From: JAAZNF01 sp964561025
Lineage (GTDB): Bacteria > Myxococcota > B64-G9
Assembly: GCA_964561025.1 (NCBI GenBank)
Contig: CAZLNM010000118.1
Span: 1-14,498 of the forward strand
Direction: 5' to 3'
Length of the DNA: 14,498 nt
Shown: in pieces, positions 6,841 to 14,170 of the stretch
Numbering within the stretch: the first letter of the stretch is position 1
Layout: each line of letters starts with the position of its first letter
Made by a program: the position numbers and the translations under genes
The notes under the pieces: generated by a model
What the model saw: the letters and a program-made list of their open reading frames with translations, nothing else
Databases searched by the model: none
Told to the model about the DNA's origin: nothing

Positions 6841-7968
6841 ATGACTCGCGTTTTTTGGTTGATCCTTGGGGTGGGGCTGATCGGGTCGGAGAGCTTCGGG
6901 GAGGACTTGAACCGCTTCTTCTCAAGAGTCAAACAGAACGACATCCACGCCGTTTTGCAGATGCTCTCTGCCGACATTTCTCCCGATAGCGTCGATGGAT
7001 TGGGCTGGACCGCCCTGCACCACGCTGCCGACATGGGGCACCTGGAGATGTGCCGGCTGCTGCTATCAAAGGGGGCCAACGCCCGGGCCATCGATCCGGG
7101 CGGAACGACGCCGCTCCACCGGGCGGCCTTCCAGGGACACGGCCAGGTTTTGGCGCTGTTGCTCCAGGCGGGTGCCAGGGTCGACGCAACGGACGGGGAC
7201 GGCCGTACGCCCCTCCACCTGGCCGTCATGCAAGGCCAGCGGGAGATTGTGCGCCTCCTGCTCGATGCTGGCGCCGTCCCCAATCTCTTGGACAAAGCAG
7301 GCGACACGCCGCTCGATCTGGTGCAAGGAGGAGCGAGAGAGAGAACGAGCGAGGTGGCCCAGTTGCTTCTCCAGAAGGGGGGCAAGACTGGAGCGCGGGT
7401 GAGGGCGGAGGCGCTGTCCGAACGTCGGCGGCGGGGACTGCTCTCGCAGTGCCCCGGGTTCCAGGGTGCCACCTGGGGTATGACCCGAGACGAGGTCCTC
7501 GTCGAGTTCGAGGACGCCAAGATGACCCGTGACAGTGCTGACCTCGCCTTAAAGACCTCGGTCGGCGGTATGCCGGCGCTGGCATTGCTACGGTTCTTTT
7601 CGGGTAGGCTCGGAGCGGTATCCGTGGTCTTCGAGGGCGTGCAGCACGAACGGGGTATGAGCCACAAAGGCTTCGACAAGCTCGCTGCGCTGCTCGAGGA
7701 GAAGTACGGCCCGCCCTGGACGTCGGTGCGCTCGCCCAAGGCAGGTTGCAGGTTCTGCAAACAGGATCCGGACTATGCCATCGCCATCGGCGAGCTTGCG
7801 CTGCAGGCCACCTGGGAGACGCAGCAGGCAACCATCATTCTCTCCTGCCGAGGACTGGACTTTCGGCCCGCGCTCACCCTCGAGTATCGCAGCCTGGCGT
7901 ACTTCAAGGCCGAAGTCGAATCTGTCCCCAAGAGCGAAAGCGACCAAACGCCTCGAGACGACCTGTAG
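6841..7968 (+). CDS. Exported ankyrin-repeat protein with a C-terminal alpha/beta-like domain
   Basis: This 375-residue protein carries a probable N-terminal signal peptide or anchor (1-19). It then has a run of ankyrin repeats: a degenerate one at about 22-53, three good ones at 54-86, 87-119 and 120-152 (TALHHAA, TPLHRAA, TPLHLAV signatures), and a partial one at 153-185. Ankyrin stacks bind proteins. After a basic linker (184-199) a second domain (about 206-355) begins with TWGMTRDEV and includes a LLEEKYGPPW segment. That pattern resembles small uncharacterised periplasmic domains of deltaproteobacteria, and no function is assigned. C303/C306 and C204/C336 could form disulfides if it is exported. 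The ATG at 6841 follows a GGAG-containing leader. It begins 57 bp after the ATPase gene with no terminator between, so co-transcription is possible. Confidence 0.85.
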   Translation: MTRVFWLILGVGLIGSESFGEDLNRFFSRVKQNDIHAVLQMLSADISPDSVDGLGWTALHHAADMGHLEMCRLLLSKGANARAIDPGGTTPLHRAAFQGHGQVLALLLQAGARVDATDGDGRTPLHLAVMQGQREIVRLLLDAGAVPNLLDKAGDTPLDLVQGGARERTSEVAQLLLQKGGKTGARVRAEALSERRRRGLLSQCPGFQGATWGMTRDEVLVEFEDAKMTRDSADLALKTSVGGMPALALLRFFSGRLGAVSVVFEGVQHERGMSHKGFDKLAALLEEKYGPPWTSVRSPKAGCRFCKQDPDYAIAIGELALQATWETQQATIILSCRGLDFRPALTLEYRSLAYFKAEVESVPKSESDQTPRDDL

Positions 7969-8058
7969 CCACACCTCTTGGCGCGGCCATGCGAAAGTCC
8001 GACCCCCCACCGGGTTCGAAGATCGAAAGGATGCCTGCGGGCGAGGCCGCCGGTGGTA

Positions 8059-8256
8059 TCAGCCGCCGCTCATGAGGTGCAGCACCTGGACCTCGGCGCC
8101 GTCGGGGACGACGGTGGTGTCGTACTCGGTGCGCGGCACATGCCGGCCGTCGATGCTCACCACCAGCAGCGGAAACACGAAACCCTTCTCGCGCAGCACG
8201 TCGCGCACGGTCATGCCCGGCCGGTGCGAGAGGTTCTCGCCATTCACCCGGATCAA
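8059..8256 (-). CDS. MoaD/ThiS-like sulfur carrier protein
   Basis: This 65-residue ubiquitin-like protein starts IRVNGE and ends in LMSGG, matching the MoaD/ThiS family. The terminal Gly-Gly is adenylated and thiocarboxylated by an E1-like enzyme to donate sulfur, for MoaD in building the dithiolene of the molybdopterin/tungstopterin cofactor. It is last in an operon with a polyferredoxin and an AOR-family enzyme, which use that cofactor and FeS clusters, so a MoaD-type role is more likely than thiamin synthesis. Translation seems to begin at TTG (8256): the frame has no ATG there, the family's usual N-terminus begins at this codon, and a G-rich stretch (GGGGTAGG) precedes it. The start lies 7 bases after the AOR stop. 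A GTG at 8247 would cut into the first beta strand. No E1-like or MoaE gene is in the window. Confidence 0.85.
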   Translation of the reverse strand: MIRVNGENLSHRPGMTVRDVLREKGFVFPLLVVSIDGRHVPRTEYDTTVVPDGAEVQVLHLMSGG

Positions 8257-8263
8257 GAGATGC

Positions 8264-10462
8264 CTACCCCTTCAGGAAGGGCCGCACCACCTCGACGACC
8301 TCGGGTAGGTCCATGCCCAGCTTCTTCAAAGTCTCCAGGGTGGGGACGCCGTCCGGGGTCCAGCCGCGCCGCTTGTACACCGCGTCGCACAGCTTCTGGT
8401 AGCGGTCCAGGCGGTACTCGCGCACGCGGCGGAGCTTCTCGTCGAGGGTCATCTTGGAAGGATCCGCGCCGATCTTCTCCTTGATCTCCTTGTCGTAGCG
8501 CTCGGCGCGCGACTGGTACTCCTCGCGGGTGACCGGCCCGATGGAGCGGTAGGGCGGCTGATCGTGCTCGCGCCGGCCCTTGCCCATGCGCAGGTTGAAC
8601 ACGCGCTGGAAGTTGTACACCCGCTCCGACATCAACAGGAGATCCTGGATGGTGATCTCGCGCCCGGTGACGCCGGCGAACAGGTTGAGGTAGTTCTGCA
8701 CGTGCTCGGGGACCTTCTGTGGCTCGGGCTGTTTGGCGTTGTCGGCGGGCTCGATGTCGTTCCAGGGCAGCTTGCACAGCCCGCACAGCCCGAACCAGGT
8801 GCGAAACAGCGGGAAGTAGTGCAGCGCCTCGGCCTTGTCCTCGAAGGTGGGGAGCTGCTTGTTCACCATGTCCATGAAGATGAGCCAGGCCTCGTCGTGC
8901 TGCGGGCCCTTGTTGGTCAGCGCGTAGCCGCCCTGCTGGGCCAGCGACTCCTTGGAGTTGTACTGCGAGTACTCCAGGCCCTTCACCTCCATGCCCATGT
9001 CCCGCAAGAGCTGCGCGTCGCCCCAGCCCTTCTCGGCGAAGAGCTTCTTCATGCGGGCCACGCCCTGCCCGGCGATAGCGCCGAGGCCCTTGCCCTGGGC
9101 GAGCTGGTGCAGCATTTCGAGTTGCGCCCCGCCGTCGCCGAAGTTGACCACCAAGCCGCCGGCACGCTCGGCGTTGAGGATACCCCGCTGGAAGCACTCC
9201 ATGACGAAGGCGCAGATGGTGCCGTAGGAGATGGTGTCCACCCCGTAGGTGTCGCAGTAGAAGTTGCACTCCATGATCCAGTGGGGATCGAAGATGCCGC
9301 AGTTCGAGCCCAGACCGGCGGCGGTCTCGTACTCGGGGCCGTCCACGGTCACGGTGTGGCCCTGGTATGGGCCGGTGCGCAGCACGAAGCCGTCGGCGCC
9401 CTTGCTGCAGGCCATGGAGCAGCCGTACCAGCAGCCGTCCACGGTGGTCTGGGTGAAGCGCGCATCCCACACCTTGGAGTTGATCTTGGGCGTGTCCGGG
9501 TGGTTGCCGTACTGGAAGTTGTGCACCGGCAAAAGATCGTAGGCGTCCATGATCTCGACCAGGTGGGCCGTGCCCTGGCGGCGCATGTGGCACTGCTGAT
9601 CGTCGTAGTCGTGGATCTCGAAGTGCATCTTCTCGCCCGCCTTGGCGATGCGCTCCAGGTCGGCGGGGTGGTTGGCGTCGGCGGTGACGCGCGGGCCGTG
9701 GACCACCAGGGCCTTGAGCCTCTTGTCGCGAAACACCGTGCCGGTGCCGCCGCGCCCGGCCTGCTTGATACGGGTGCACTTGCGCCGGAGGTCGTACCAG
9801 GAGAAGTTGAGGCAGCCCACCCGGCAGTGCTCGGAGGCCCGTCCGGCCGCCACCACCGACACGTTGGGCAGATCCTTCTCGTCGGTGGCGTACATGCGGG
9901 TGAAGACCTCCGCCGCCACGTGGGAGTCGGCGCTCTCCTGGGGGGCCTCCTCCAGGGTGACCCGCCCTTGCACCCCGTCGATCACCACGATCGCCTCGCG
10001 CTCGGCCTTTCCCGCCAGCACCAGCGCGTCGAAGCCGGAGAACTTGAGCAGCGGCCCGAAGTACCCGCCCACGTTGCTGTCGATGGGGATGTCGGTGAGC
10101 GGCGAGAGTGTCACCACCAGCGACTTGCCCGAGCCGGGGTACTGGGTGTTGCCGCACAGGGGCCCCGGGGAGATCACCAGCACGTTCTCGGGGTCGTTCC
10201 ACCGGGTGCCGGGTTTGATGGCGTTCCACAGGTAATGCAGCCCGTAGCCACGCCCGCCGGTGAATAGTTCGCGAACGCGATCGGGGATCTTCTCCTCGCG
10301 GATCTGCTTCTTCCCCAGGTCGACCACCAGCGCGCGGCCCGTGTAGCCGCGCTCGGGGAGTGATGGGGTGTAGCGAAACTCGGCCAGCACCTTGTGGGCG
10401 GCCTTCTGGGCCAAAAGATCGTGGCATACCTCGGTGCGACGGGTGATGTCGATGGCGCTCAT
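8264..10462 (-). CDS. Aldehyde ferredoxin oxidoreductase (AOR) family tungsten/molybdenum enzyme
   Basis: This 732-residue catalytic subunit belongs to the AOR family, which carries a bis-pyranopterin W (or Mo) centre and one [4Fe-4S] cluster. Members oxidise aldehydes to acids with ferredoxin, or reduce acids or aromatic thioesters (BamB branch). The N-terminal pterin-binding domain starts at about residue 40 (VVDLG, TGGRGYG) and includes GRGGTGTV (237-244). Downstream are DGPEYET (374-380) and VDTIS (408-412). Cluster ligands are probably C344, C348 and C352 (CxxxCxxxC) plus C560 or C563 (GLCGLC). The archetype spacing is CxxCxxxC. At 732 residues it exceeds usual AORs (about 600-650), with about 38 extra N-terminal residues and a charged C-terminal extension (about 625-732). 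The ATG at 10462 has GAGGTG upstream overlapping the ferredoxin stop. No signal peptide is seen, so it is cytoplasmic. The substrate cannot be told from sequence. Confidence 0.93.
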   Translation of the reverse strand: MSAIDITRRTEVCHDLLAQKAAHKVLAEFRYTPSLPERGYTGRALVVDLGKKQIREEKIPDRVRELFTGGRGYGLHYLWNAIKPGTRWNDPENVLVISPGPLCGNTQYPGSGKSLVVTLSPLTDIPIDSNVGGYFGPLLKFSGFDALVLAGKAEREAIVVIDGVQGRVTLEEAPQESADSHVAAEVFTRMYATDEKDLPNVSVVAAGRASEHCRVGCLNFSWYDLRRKCTRIKQAGRGGTGTVFRDKRLKALVVHGPRVTADANHPADLERIAKAGEKMHFEIHDYDDQQCHMRRQGTAHLVEIMDAYDLLPVHNFQYGNHPDTPKINSKVWDARFTQTTVDGCWYGCSMACSKGADGFVLRTGPYQGHTVTVDGPEYETAAGLGSNCGIFDPHWIMECNFYCDTYGVDTISYGTICAFVMECFQRGILNAERAGGLVVNFGDGGAQLEMLHQLAQGKGLGAIAGQGVARMKKLFAEKGWGDAQLLRDMGMEVKGLEYSQYNSKESLAQQGGYALTNKGPQHDEAWLIFMDMVNKQLPTFEDKAEALHYFPLFRTWFGLCGLCKLPWNDIEPADNAKQPEPQKVPEHVQNYLNLFAGVTGREITIQDLLLMSERVYNFQRVFNLRMGKGRREHDQPPYRSIGPVTREEYQSRAERYDKEIKEKIGADPSKMTLDEKLRRVREYRLDRYQKLCDAVYKRRGWTPDGVPTLETLKKLGMDLPEVVEVVRPFLKG

Positions 10463-10471
10463 GGGTTCACC

Positions 10472-10876
10472 TCAGGCGGGGAGGTTGGCGTGGTCCTGCG
10501 CTTCGAGCGACAGGGCCCCGTGCGGGCAGGCCTTGACGCAGTTGCCACAAGACGTGCACTTGAACGGCGTCGCCGTGCCCGGCACCCGGAACATGGCCTT
10601 GTACGGGCAGAAGCCGATGCACATGAGGCAGCCTACGCACTGGTCGCGCTGGATGAGGACCGTTCCCGCCTTGTTGCGGCGCAGCGCCCCGGTGGGGCAG
10701 ACCTTGATGCATTCACCGCACTGGTTGCACACGGTGAAGGCGAAGCCCTGGTCGGTCTTCTTCGGCCGGATGGCCGAGTGGGCCAGGTCGTCTTTCTTGT
10801 TGAGCACCTTGGCGCAGGCGCGTACGCAGGCGAAGGCGCCCTGGCACTTCTCCGGATGGGGGGTGAGCACTTTCAT
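10472..10876 (-). CDS. Polyferredoxin electron-transfer subunit with four FeS motifs, one lacking a Cys
   Basis: This 134-residue ferredoxin-like protein is encoded 9 bases before the AOR gene and is very likely its electron-transfer subunit. Three canonical CxxCxxCxxxCP motifs are present: C50/53/56/60, C80/83/86/90 and C107/110/113/117. The N-terminal motif has C11, C17 and C21, but Ala14 replaces its second Cys (C-Q-G-A). Three clusters are therefore fully supplied; the fourth would lack one ligand, be [3Fe-4S]-like, use another ligand, or be absent. This layout resembles the subunit family of AorA in Aromatoleum and the DMSO-reductase-B/HycB-like ferredoxins. The ATG at 10876 was chosen over one at 10909 because GAGGA lies 6-7 bases upstream and the FeS fold begins at once (MKVLTPHPEKC). 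Confidence 0.92.
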   Translation of the reverse strand: MKVLTPHPEKCQGAFACVRACAKVLNKKDDLAHSAIRPKKTDQGFAFTVCNQCGECIKVCPTGALRRNKAGTVLIQRDQCVGCLMCIGFCPYKAMFRVPGTATPFKCTSCGNCVKACPHGALSLEAQDHANLPA

Positions 10877-10925
10877 GCGGGTTCCTCGCGGGTTGGAGGG
10901 TGGCACCACTTGTTTTTCCTGCGGT

Positions 10926-10954
10926 ATCTTGCCGGGCGGTGGGAGTCAAGTCAA
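10926..10954 (-). promoter_or_regulatory. Possible promoter/operator with tandem TTGACT for the AOR operon
   Basis: On the minus strand TTGACTTGACT reads from 10954 to 10944, giving two overlapping copies of a -35-like TTGACT offset by 5 bases. The first copy is followed after 17 bases by CAAGAT (10931-10926), a poor -10 (three of six). The tandem repeat could instead be a regulator site. It lies in the 155-bp divergent region between the ferredoxin and IPT-repeat genes. Confidence 0.3.
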
Positions 10955-10973
10955 GGGCCGCCGCGCCCGGACT

Positions 10974-11002
10974 TTGCCCGGGTGAAGCCTTCCTGCTAAT
11001 AT
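10974..11002 (+). promoter_or_regulatory. Possible promoter for the IPT-repeat surface protein
   Basis: TTGCCC (10974-10979) and TAATAT (10997-11002) are separated by 17 bases, each matching four of six consensus positions. Transcription would begin around 11009, leaving a leader of about 23 bases that holds the GGGAGG ribosome binding site at 11022-11027. Confidence 0.35.
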
Positions 11003-11031
11003 CCAAAGGGCGTGGCCGAGCGGGAGGTTCA

Positions 11032-12927
11032 ATGAATCGGTATCGATTAATTTGCCTTTGGGTGAGCGTGTTCGTCTTCAGCTTCACCGGCTCTGTTGGC
11101 GCCCAGACCTTGCTGGACGCGACTCCCAACCACGCGGCGGCCGGAAGCAGCGTGCGCCTCACCATCACCGGCGACACGGGTGTGGTGCTGGGCGTCGATG
11201 CCATGGTGCGTTTCTCGCCGGCCAGCGGCGTGACCTTCAATGAATGCGCCATTGAAGCGAGCAACGTGATCGAATGCTTCGCCATGATACCCCAGAACAC
11301 CGAGCCAGGTGTGCAGGACGTGTTTGTCACCTCCAGCGGCTCCACCTATGTGGGCGAGGACCTCTTCACCATCGATCCCTGCCAGGGATGTGTCTTCCCG
11401 CTCATCACCCGGATCGAGCCCGCCGCCGGCGACCAGGGCCAGAGCCTGGACGTCACCGTGACCGGCAAGGACACGCACTTCGCCTCGGGGTCGTCTCTCG
11501 CCTTCTCCGGCAGCGGCATCACCGTCTCGAACGTCCAGGTCTCTTCCGCCACCCGGCTCAGCGCGCGCCTCGCCATCGCCGCCGGCGCGGCCACGGGGAA
11601 ACGCGACGTCACCGTGACCACCGGCACCGAGACCGCCACCGGCGCGGACCTCTTCGAGGTGCGAAAGCTCACCGTCCCCCTCACCATCACCCCGGACCGG
11701 GCACCGCAGGGAGCCTCGCTGGCCCAGGTCACCATCAGCGGTGGCGCCGGCGGCTACACCGCCCAGACGGCGGTGAGCCTGGGGAGCGGCGTCACCATCG
11801 GCTCCGTCCAGAGTCCCTCCGATACCCAGCTCGTGCTCGCCGACGTCGCGGTGAACGCGCAGGCCCCCATCGGCTGGCGCACCGTCACGGTGGGGTCGGC
11901 GTCGTACCCGCACCATTTCCTGGTGCAACCCGGCCCATCGACCCAGCTCGTGTCCATCACTCCGAACCACGCCGATCGCGGCCACCCGAGGCTGGCGGTG
12001 ACGCTGGCCGGCCAGAACGCCCGCTTCGACGCGGCGGCTCCGGCAATCTCCTCCTCCCCGGTCGGGTTGAGCGGGTTCTACTTCACCGCGGCCGGGCCCG
12101 ACACGCTCAACTTCAACCTGATAGTGTCGGGGGTCATGCCGGAGGGCATGACCGATGTGATCTATGCCTGCTGCTTGCCCGGGGACAATGTGGACTGCCC
12201 CAACCTGGTGCTGCACGGGGCATTCGAGGTCACCGCCCCGGCGGCGGTGACGCTGGTCGAGCCCGCATTCCTCAACGTCGGCGCGCATCAGACGCTTGCC
12301 GTCACCGCCCCGGGCGGGGGCTTCGTGCAGGGCGAGACCGAGGCCTTCATCCAGCCGGAGAACGGAGTGACCGTCGAGCAGGTGGCGGTGACCGACAGCG
12401 ATCATTTGACCCTCACCGTGACGGTCGACGACACGGTCAGCGGCGGAGCGCACTCCATCGTGACGATCACCGGGACCGAGCTGGCCGTGGGCAAGGACGT
12501 GCTCGATATCTCCAACCCGCGCATCACCCGCGTGGTGCCGCGGGGTGCCGATCCCGGCCGGAGTGTGAAGCTCACCGTGGAAGGGGAGAGCATCCCCTTC
12601 TCGGCGGCGACCACGGTCCAGATCTCGGGGGACGGGCTGACGCTGGGGACAGTGGAGTTCGACGCCAACTATCCCAACCGGGTGCGCCTGGATGTGGCGG
12701 TGGCCGAGACGGCCACCCCTGGCAAGCGAGACCTCTCGGTCACGGCCGGCGCGGTGAGCGCCTCGGCCAGCGGGGCCTTCAGCGTATACACGCCCGAGAC
12801 CCCGGATACCGGCGGAGGGGGTTGCGGCTGCGGCGGCGCGGCCGGGGCCGGCGGCGAGGGTATGTTGCTCTCGTTGATGGCCTGGATCGCGATCCTGCGC
12901 TTCAGGGGTTCTTCCCGCCCGCGATGA
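11032..12927 (+). CDS. IPT/TIG-like repeat surface protein with MYXO-CTERM sorting tail
   Basis: This 631-residue exported protein has a signal peptide (about 1-24, cleavage near VGAQ). It then has six tandem Ig-like repeats of roughly 85-95 residues at about 27-115, 125-212, 216-299, 306-401, 405-494 and 497-586. Each opens with a version of hydrophobic-x-P-x-x-A-x-x-G (TPNHAAAG, EPAAGDQG, TPDRAPQG, TPNHADRG, EPAFLNVG, VPRGADPG) followed by a V/L-T-V-x-G strand, the IPT/TIG pattern. The C-terminus has a Gly/Cys motif (GCGCG, 597-601), a hydrophobic helix (about 608-623) and an Arg-rich end, a clear MYXO-CTERM tail directing surface attachment. Extra Cys residues (C71/C82, C117/C120, C380/C381/C389) may form disulfides. 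A structural or adhesive role is inferred. The ATG at 11032 is supported by GGGAGG 4 bases upstream and by the signal peptide; an earlier ATG at 10900 would bury it. Confidence 0.88.
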   Translation: MNRYRLICLWVSVFVFSFTGSVGAQTLLDATPNHAAAGSSVRLTITGDTGVVLGVDAMVRFSPASGVTFNECAIEASNVIECFAMIPQNTEPGVQDVFVTSSGSTYVGEDLFTIDPCQGCVFPLITRIEPAAGDQGQSLDVTVTGKDTHFASGSSLAFSGSGITVSNVQVSSATRLSARLAIAAGAATGKRDVTVTTGTETATGADLFEVRKLTVPLTITPDRAPQGASLAQVTISGGAGGYTAQTAVSLGSGVTIGSVQSPSDTQLVLADVAVNAQAPIGWRTVTVGSASYPHHFLVQPGPSTQLVSITPNHADRGHPRLAVTLAGQNARFDAAAPAISSSPVGLSGFYFTAAGPDTLNFNLIVSGVMPEGMTDVIYACCLPGDNVDCPNLVLHGAFEVTAPAAVTLVEPAFLNVGAHQTLAVTAPGGGFVQGETEAFIQPENGVTVEQVAVTDSDHLTLTVTVDDTVSGGAHSIVTITGTELAVGKDVLDISNPRITRVVPRGADPGRSVKLTVEGESIPFSAATTVQISGDGLTLGTVEFDANYPNRVRLDVAVAETATPGKRDLSVTAGAVSASASGAFSVYTPETPDTGGGGCGCGGAAGAGGEGMLLSLMAWIAILRFRGSSRPR

Positions 12928-14062
12928 GCGCGAGATCGGGCCGCACCACCGCCTCGGCTCGAAGCCGGGCCAGGTAGCGCGCCACGCGGTAGAAGTTCTC
13001 TTCTCCCTCTGCTGCCAGGTTGAGGTAGCTCTCCGGCACGTCGATGTCGATGGCGGGGCCCAGCTCGCGCCGCACCACCAGGCGTAGCTGGGCGTCCCCC
13101 AGGGCGCTGCCGATGAACTCGAGATCGTGGATCGACAAGAACTGCCGGAAGGGCCAGGCCAGTGCCCGCCCGGCGCGCATCGTCGCCCGGGCCAGCCCCA
13201 TGGCGATCACCGCGGGCACGAAGTTCATGAGGCCCCGGATGAAGCGGCGCTTGCGGCGCGCATGGGAGGTATAGCGCATGACGGCGCGGGCGATGGCCCA
13301 CCAGTTGCGGGTGTGGACCGAGCCGTCCTGGCGCAGCAACCAGCGGTGGTTGTACACGTCCCCCAGCAGGCGATACAGGCTCGGATCGGCCAGCAGCGGG
13401 CGGACCAGGAAGAGGTTGTTGATGCGCACCGGCTGCCGCCGCAGGGGCAGGGCGCCCCACTTCCATTGCTCCAGGCCAGTTTCCTCTCCCAGGTCGCGCT
13501 GCATTCGGGAAAGCTCGCGGTGATCCAGCAGGCCGAGCCCCAGTGCCGCGTCCGGCGGGACCGCGGCGATGAAGTCGTCGATTTCCTGGGGATGGATGAA
13601 CGGCAGATCCGAGGTGAGGACCAGGGCCGCCAGCTCTCGAAAGGCCGGGTGCGCCTTCTGTAACGCGCGCAGTTCGAGCGGATCGAGAGAGGCTGCCTGG
13701 GGGCGGGGCCCGCCGCGTCCGGGCAGAACGTGCTGGAAGAAGGCCCGGTAGGCGTTGGTGACGATGTCGTCGGCTTCGGGGACCAGGTGCAGGCGCTCTC
13801 GTTCGCGAGTCAGAAGCGGCGCCAGCGCAGAGGAGAGCGCCGGGATATCGCCCACCACATACACGTGCCCGATCCTCGAGGCACCCAGCGCCGCCCCGAC
13901 CGCCCGACGCACCAGCGGCTCTCCGCCGAGCTGTAAATATGGTTTGGCCACGGGTCTGCCATCTAGCAGGAACCGGGTCGCGCCACGGGTGCCGGCCAGC
14001 ACCACCGCGTCCAGTGCTTCCCCGACGCCGCTGGTTGGACTTGCGGAGATCGGCCTTGACAT
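12902..14062 (-). CDS. Long MobA-like NTP transferase (nucleotidyltransferase family) protein
   Basis: This 386-residue protein has a GT-A-type nucleotidyltransferase domain in its N-terminal half. The nucleotide loop DAVVLAGTRG (18-27), then K40 and QLGGEPLV (44-51), matches the family pattern of a Gly-rich loop followed by a Lys and GG.P. TSDLPFI (150-156) holds the metal-binding Asp152. Such enzymes move a nucleotidyl group onto a sugar, cofactor or lipid precursor. The loop is LAGTRG, not the usual LAGGxG. The C-terminal part (about 240-386) is extra compared with MobA-like proteins of about 200 residues and contains a hydrophobic patch (277-310), perhaps membrane-associated. The ATG at 14062 has GGGAGGAAGG directly upstream. 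Its last 26 bases overlap the end of the convergent IPT-repeat gene. The acceptor substrate is unknown. AOR enzymes use a cofactor without GMP, so a MobA role for them is not implied. Confidence 0.85.
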   Translation of the reverse strand: MSRPISASPTSGVGEALDAVVLAGTRGATRFLLDGRPVAKPYLQLGGEPLVRRAVGAALGASRIGHVYVVGDIPALSSALAPLLTRERERLHLVPEADDIVTNAYRAFFQHVLPGRGGPRPQAASLDPLELRALQKAHPAFRELAALVLTSDLPFIHPQEIDDFIAAVPPDAALGLGLLDHRELSRMQRDLGEETGLEQWKWGALPLRRQPVRINNLFLVRPLLADPSLYRLLGDVYNHRWLLRQDGSVHTRNWWAIARAVMRYTSHARRKRRFIRGLMNFVPAVIAMGLARATMRAGRALAWPFRQFLSIHDLEFIGSALGDAQLRLVVRRELGPAIDIDVPESYLNLAAEGEENFYRVARYLARLRAEAVVRPDLALIAGGKNP

Positions 14063-14170
14063 CCTTCCTCCCGGGGCACACGATCCCGTCGCGCGCTCGT
14101 CCTCCCCCCTATCAGAATCCACGGGGGCTGGCAAGGGCGCGGCGCAGGTTGGGGAGGCGAGGAGAAGACG

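Noticed and set aside
8011..8027. GGGTTCGAA resembling a tRNA T-arm
   Set aside because: The flanking bases do not form a T-stem and no acceptor, D or anticodon arms can be traced nearby.
8007..8056. Inverted repeat CCACCGG/CCGGTGG between the ankyrin and MoaD genes as a terminator
   Set aside because: The arms are 7 bp with a 36-base gap and no T-tract; too weak to call.
8564..10267. Long plus-strand open frame (567 codons) opposite the AOR gene
   Set aside because: It is antisense to a clear AOR gene, is His/Val/Leu-biased as expected for GC-rich antisense frames, and has no domain signature.
10901..10920. TGGCAC followed by a T-rich run as a sigma-54 promoter
   Set aside because: The -12 TTGC element is missing at the required spacing.
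11047..12453. Long minus-strand open frame antisense to the IPT-repeat gene
   Set aside because: The composition is typical of an antisense shadow and the plus-strand gene has a signal peptide, repeats and a sorting tail.
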